In this document: one piece after another, positions 60,642 through 64,000 of the stretch
Layout of the letters: every line of letters starts with the position of its first letter
Numbering within the stretch: position 1 is the stretch's first letter
NCBI GenBank assembly: GCA_950295325.1
Contig: OX485804.1
Span: 58,082,429 to 58,146,428 of the forward strand
Direction of reading: 5' to 3'
From: Polytrichum commune
Lineage: Eukaryota; Streptophyta; Polytrichopsida; Polytrichales; Polytrichaceae
Length of the DNA stretch: 64,000 bases
Translations under genes and position numbers: made by a program
The notes under the pieces: generated by a model
Databases searched by the model: none
The model's input: the letters and a program-made list of their open reading frames with translations, nothing else
What the model was told of the DNA's origin: nothing

Positions 60642-63554
60642 ATGCCTCTACCATCTTCTTCTCACCCACGTGTGCCAGCTAGGACGCCTCCATTTTCCCC
60701 AATTCGTGACCGGGACAGGGCTGGCAACCTGAGAGACCGAGACCGGGACCGGGGGTTGCATGTGAGGGATGAAATCCGTCGAGGAGGTCGGGAGGTAGAT
60801 AGTAGTAGAGCAATTGAAAGGGATAGGGTTCCGGAGCGGGAGAGGGAGAGAGAGAGAGAAAGGATTGTTGAGAGGGATAGGGAAAGGGGTCTTGAGAGAG
60901 AGAGGGATAGGGTTTTGGAAAGAGAGAGAGAGAGGGAACGAGAAAGAGAAAGAGAGAGGGGAAGGGAGAAGGATAGGGAGAGAGATAGAGAAAGGGAACG
61001 GGATAGGGAAAGAGAAAGAGACAGGGAGTGGAGAGCTAGGGCACGTGCACGAGAAGCTGATCGAGAGCCAGGCGAGATCACAAATTCATCAAGTCGGAGA
61101 GAGGATGGAGAATTCGATGCACGGGAGCATCGAACGAATAATTCATCAACCACAAGGCAGCAACAGCCATCAGCTGCTTCCGTGGAAGCATCAGCATCAA
61201 CAGCAGCAAGAAGTGGTACTTCTTCTTCCCCGCAAAGGAAGCGCAAGTTCAACCCTATTGTGTGGGACTTAGACGAAGCGAAAAATGGATCAGCAAAGGC
61301 TGCTTCAATGGGTTCTTCTACTTCGCAAGCAGCAGCAGCAGGAGCAGCTCCTCCTCAACCTTCTTCAACCAGGTTTGGTCCAAATTCAAATTCCAGTCCA
61401 CCCCGTCTATCATCGTCGCACCAGCCTCAGTCTTCGAATAGCTTATCTCCACCGAGCTCTCGTAATGCCGCTGATGTAATGCTAGCATCATCGTCTCCTG
61501 GAAAAAGTTTGCCTACGGGTTCTAAACTCTCCCCGGCTGCTCAAATATTGGGAAGGGTGTCTTTGACTCCTAGTCCTTCTGGCCAGGTGAAAGAGCAAGT
61601 TAGGGTTAGAGGAAAAGTAGCGACTGTATCTCCGAGTGTTGCTACCCGTATGATGTCTGGGGGAAGAGTTTCATCATCATCTCCTGCTGGTATTTCTAGC
61701 CGAGCATTGGAAGCGAGAGGTTCGGAGGAAAGGATGTCTACCTCGCCACGTCCTTCCAGCTGGGGGATGGATACAAACCAGTCTTCTGGCATGTTAGGAG
61801 TTCTTCCAGTTGAAAAGTCTTCCCCAGCAGGTGTACGGGGCAATGATGGTACTTCTTCTGCTTCTTCACCTTCTTCATCTTCTTCTGGTGATGACGATGA
61901 TGAAAAAGTCTCTCCTGCTGCTGCTGTGGTGCAGAAAGGTAGTGAGAGAGGAGATGTACAGAGTGTCGACGATGATGTGCACATGCAAGATTTAAATAAT
62001 AATAATAGGGGAACCCCTGAATCGGAAGATGATGATGCATTGGAACCTGGACAGCTTCTGGACAGTCCGATGGCAGACGATAAGCAGGAGGAGGATCGTA
62101 CTCCAGCCCCTGCTACTATTGCCCGATCACGATGGGCAGAGGATACTCATACCCCAGAGCACAACCAGACTTCTTCCCCTGCACGGGGCTCCAAACCTCG
62201 AGTGCAAAGATCTAGAAGCTTGGATAGTGAGGATCAGGGTAGGGCTCCGAGTACCTCACCTGAGCCAGGTGAATTCAGACTAGAGAAGGCGAATAATAAC
62301 AACACAGGTAAAGCCAGTCAAGACGGTGAAGAGTATGAAAGAGAGCTGAATAAGAAAGAGTTGCAGGAGCTTGATGAAGACAGTGGAGGTGAAGATGGTG
62401 AGGTGCAGCAGCCTGAGCTTGATTCAGACCCAGAAGCAACTCCAATCCCTGTTGGTCAACAGCATAGGGCTATTGATATGCTGAAGGGTTGTAGATCTGT
62501 AGACGAATTTGAGAGACTGAATAAAATTGATGAGGGAACTTATGGTGTTGTGTTCCGCGCAAGGGACAAAAAAACAGGGGAGGTTGTGGCTTTGAAGAAA
62601 GTCAAGATGGAGAAAGAGAAGAACGGGTTTCCAATGACATCATTGCGGGAAATCAATGTCTTATTATCATTTCACCATCCCTCAGTTGTGGATGTCAAGG
62701 AAGTTGTTGTGGGCAATATGCTTGACAACATCTTCATGGTCATGGAATATATGGAACATGATTTGAAGTGCCTTATGGAAACCATGAAACAGCCGTTCAG
62801 CCAAAGTGAAGTAAAATGTCTTATGTTGCAGCTCTTTGATGGGGTCAAGTATCTGCATGATAACTGGGTTCTTCACAGGGACTTGAAAACGTCGAACCTT
62901 CTCCTGAACAACCGGGGGGAACTGAAGATATGTGACTTTGGATTGGCTCGACAATATGGAGAACCATTGAAGGAGTACTCGCATGAAGTAGTCACACTTT
63001 GGTACAGAGCACCAGAGCTCCTGCTTGGAGCAAGAAAATATTCTACAGCTATAGATATGTGGTCTTTGGGTTGCATCATGGCAGAGTTTCTTGCTAAAGA
63101 GCCATTATTCCCTGGAAAATCGGTTATCGATGAGATTGACAAAATTTTCAAGACCCTGGGAACACCAAATGAAAAGATTTGGCCTGATTTTGTGAAGTTA
63201 CCAGGTGTACGATGTAATTTTACCAAGCAGCCATTCAATAGATTAAGGGAGAAGTTCCCTGCTACAGCATTTGCTGGAAGGCCTACCCTGTCTGAGAAAG
63301 GGTTTGATCTGCTGAACAGGCTTCTTACGTATGACCCATCAAAACGCATTACTGCAGATGAGGCTTTAAAACACGAATGGTTTCGGGAAGTTCCTCTGCC
63401 CAAGGCTAAAGAGTTTATGCCCACATTCCCTGCCCGGAGTGAGCACGATAGGCGGATTCGGCGGCTAATGAAAAGTCCTGACCCTCTGGAGGAACAGAGA
63501 AAACGTGAGCTGCGAAGGGCATCTGAGCTTGGAGGTGGTGGCTTGTTTGGTTAA
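60642..63554 (+). CDS. CDKG-type (CDK11/PITSLRE-related) cyclin-dependent protein kinase, full length, 970 aa
   Basis: This is a single uninterrupted coding exon. The ATG at 60642 follows a CTTTTGCAG acceptor that probably closes a 5'UTR intron; the in-frame sequence before it has only a TTG. Residues about 60-130 are an R-E/R-D low-complexity tract typical of nuclear splicing-associated proteins. Serine-rich sequence follows, with [16 protein letters not shown] and SRWAEDTH motifs shared with the paralogue. The kinase domain spans about 623-915: GTYG loop, K652, PMTSLRE, HRD Asp at 747, DFG at 765 and [11 protein letters not shown] basic tail ([19 protein letters not shown]) ends the protein. 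It resembles Arabidopsis CDKG2, which acts with cyclin L in splicing, meiosis and flowering, but has a longer N-terminus. An assignment finer than CDKG is inference. Confidence 0.93.
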   Translation: MPLPSSSHPRVPARTPPFSPIRDRDRAGNLRDRDRDRGLHVRDEIRRGGREVDSSRAIERDRVPERERERERERIVERDRERGLERERDRVLERERERERERERERGREKDRERDRERERDRERERDREWRARARAREADREPGEITNSSSRREDGEFDAREHRTNNSSTTRQQQPSAASVEASASTAARSGTSSSPQRKRKFNPIVWDLDEAKNGSAKAASMGSSTSQAAAAGAAPPQPSSTRFGPNSNSSPPRLSSSHQPQSSNSLSPPSSRNAADVMLASSSPGKSLPTGSKLSPAAQILGRVSLTPSPSGQVKEQVRVRGKVATVSPSVATRMMSGGRVSSSSPAGISSRALEARGSEERMSTSPRPSSWGMDTNQSSGMLGVLPVEKSSPAGVRGNDGTSSASSPSSSSSGDDDDEKVSPAAAVVQKGSERGDVQSVDDDVHMQDLNNNNRGTPESEDDDALEPGQLLDSPMADDKQEEDRTPAPATIARSRWAEDTHTPEHNQTSSPARGSKPRVQRSRSLDSEDQGRAPSTSPEPGEFRLEKANNNNTGKASQDGEEYERELNKKELQELDEDSGGEDGEVQQPELDSDPEATPIPVGQQHRAIDMLKGCRSVDEFERLNKIDEGTYGVVFRARDKKTGEVVALKKVKMEKEKNGFPMTSLREINVLLSFHHPSVVDVKEVVVGNMLDNIFMVMEYMEHDLKCLMETMKQPFSQSEVKCLMLQLFDGVKYLHDNWVLHRDLKTSNLLLNNRGELKICDFGLARQYGEPLKEYSHEVVTLWYRAPELLLGARKYSTAIDMWSLGCIMAEFLAKEPLFPGKSVIDEIDKIFKTLGTPNEKIWPDFVKLPGVRCNFTKQPFNRLREKFPATAFAGRPTLSEKGFDLLNRLLTYDPSKRITADEALKHEWFREVPLPKAKEFMPTFPARSEHDRRIRRLMKSPDPLEEQRKRELRRASELGGGGLFG
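60825..61035 (+). repeat. purine-rich coding microsatellite (RE/RD tract)
   Basis: Imperfect GAGAGG/GAAAGA repeats encode alternating Arg with Glu or Asp in the second CDKG protein. The opposite strand reads as Leu/Ser/Arg-rich frames, which are shadows. The tract is prone to length variation. Confidence 0.85.
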
Positions 63555-64000
63555 ACAAGCCCTGAATTTCTGAAGGAACTGAGCAAACAGAAGCTGCAGA
63601 AAGCAGTAAAATTGAGGTTGTGGTCTATCTGGTTAGAATCCATTACAGCTGGCACTTTGAATTTTATCTTCTGGATTGCACATTATCCAATATTAAGAGA
63701 TTCACAGTCCTCAAACTTAGGAACAAAGTGCATGTGCAGTGTGCAAATTTTATGAAGGGTTTTCACTGTATTTGGAAGTGTTAACTTCTGTTGTTCAAGA
63801 TCAGATCACTAGATTAGGTGTGATGAAGGTGCTCACTCTGCACCTGGTTTCACTTAACCCCCAAGAGCTGAGTGTGGACAGTTTGGCATGTGATAAGATG
63901 GTTGCAGTTATTTGAGGAATATTATGTCCATGATGGAAGAGAAGATGTGAAGTGATGTAGAGAATCAAAGTAGTATGCAACTTGGATCAGAAATTTAACA
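63555..64000 (+). other. 3' flank of the second CDKG gene, no further gene seen
   Basis: Likely 3'UTR and downstream sequence. No clear AATAAA signal was pinned down and no new coding frame begins before the window ends. Confidence 0.5.

Noticed and set aside
60662..61252. 196-codon minus-strand frame rich in Leu, Ser and Arg
   Set aside because: It is the reverse shadow of the R-E/R-D coding tract of the second CDKG gene.
62873..63424. 183-codon minus-strand frame opposite the kinase domain
   Set aside because: Antisense shadow of a conserved domain; the same shadow appears opposite the first kinase (50011-50409).

Overview
This window is nuclear DNA from a plant, most probably a flowering plant. 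The evidence is GT-AG introns, a B3-domain gene, a theta-class glutathione transferase, a steroleosin-type hydroxysteroid dehydrogenase, an OSCA/CSC1 osmosensing channel, two CDKG-type kinases, and dense small DNA transposons. I cannot name the species. No prokaryotic, organellar or viral replicon features were seen.

Layout. 1-241: last exon of a B3-domain gene (+). 2793-8503: complete seven-exon theta GST (-), 244 aa when spliced by hand. 8504-12603: GST promoter, a repeat arm and a decayed PIF/Harbinger transposase. 12604-18982: seven-exon short-chain dehydrogenase of the 11-beta-HSD/steroleosin type (-), 341 aa; its promoter carries two ACGTGTC/CATGC modules. 19600-25249: no gene, only inverted-repeat elements. 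25250-34778: ten-exon OSCA/CSC1-like channel (-), 742 aa, with introns full of repeats (a 5S-rRNA-derived segment, a foldback, a MITE-like element, a segmental duplication, a minisatellite) and a triplicated block upstream. 35900-47600: repeat-dominated, including three 522-bp terminal-inverted-repeat elements, one of them holding a nested palindromic element. 48529-50494 and 60642-63554: two tandem CDKG-type protein kinase genes (+) with uninterrupted kinase domains. Between them lies gene-free DNA, including a 2-kb strand-skewed tract with a chromodomain-like reading frame.

Exon models were built by reading splice signals and checking that phases close. All three multi-exon genes give intact frames: 735, 1026 and 2229 nt including stop. 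The genes do not form a pathway; they are independent neighbours. The two kinases are paralogues: the downstream one is full length with standard motifs, while the upstream one is shorter, has DYG in place of DFG, lacks the C-terminal tail and has a disturbed N-terminal region.
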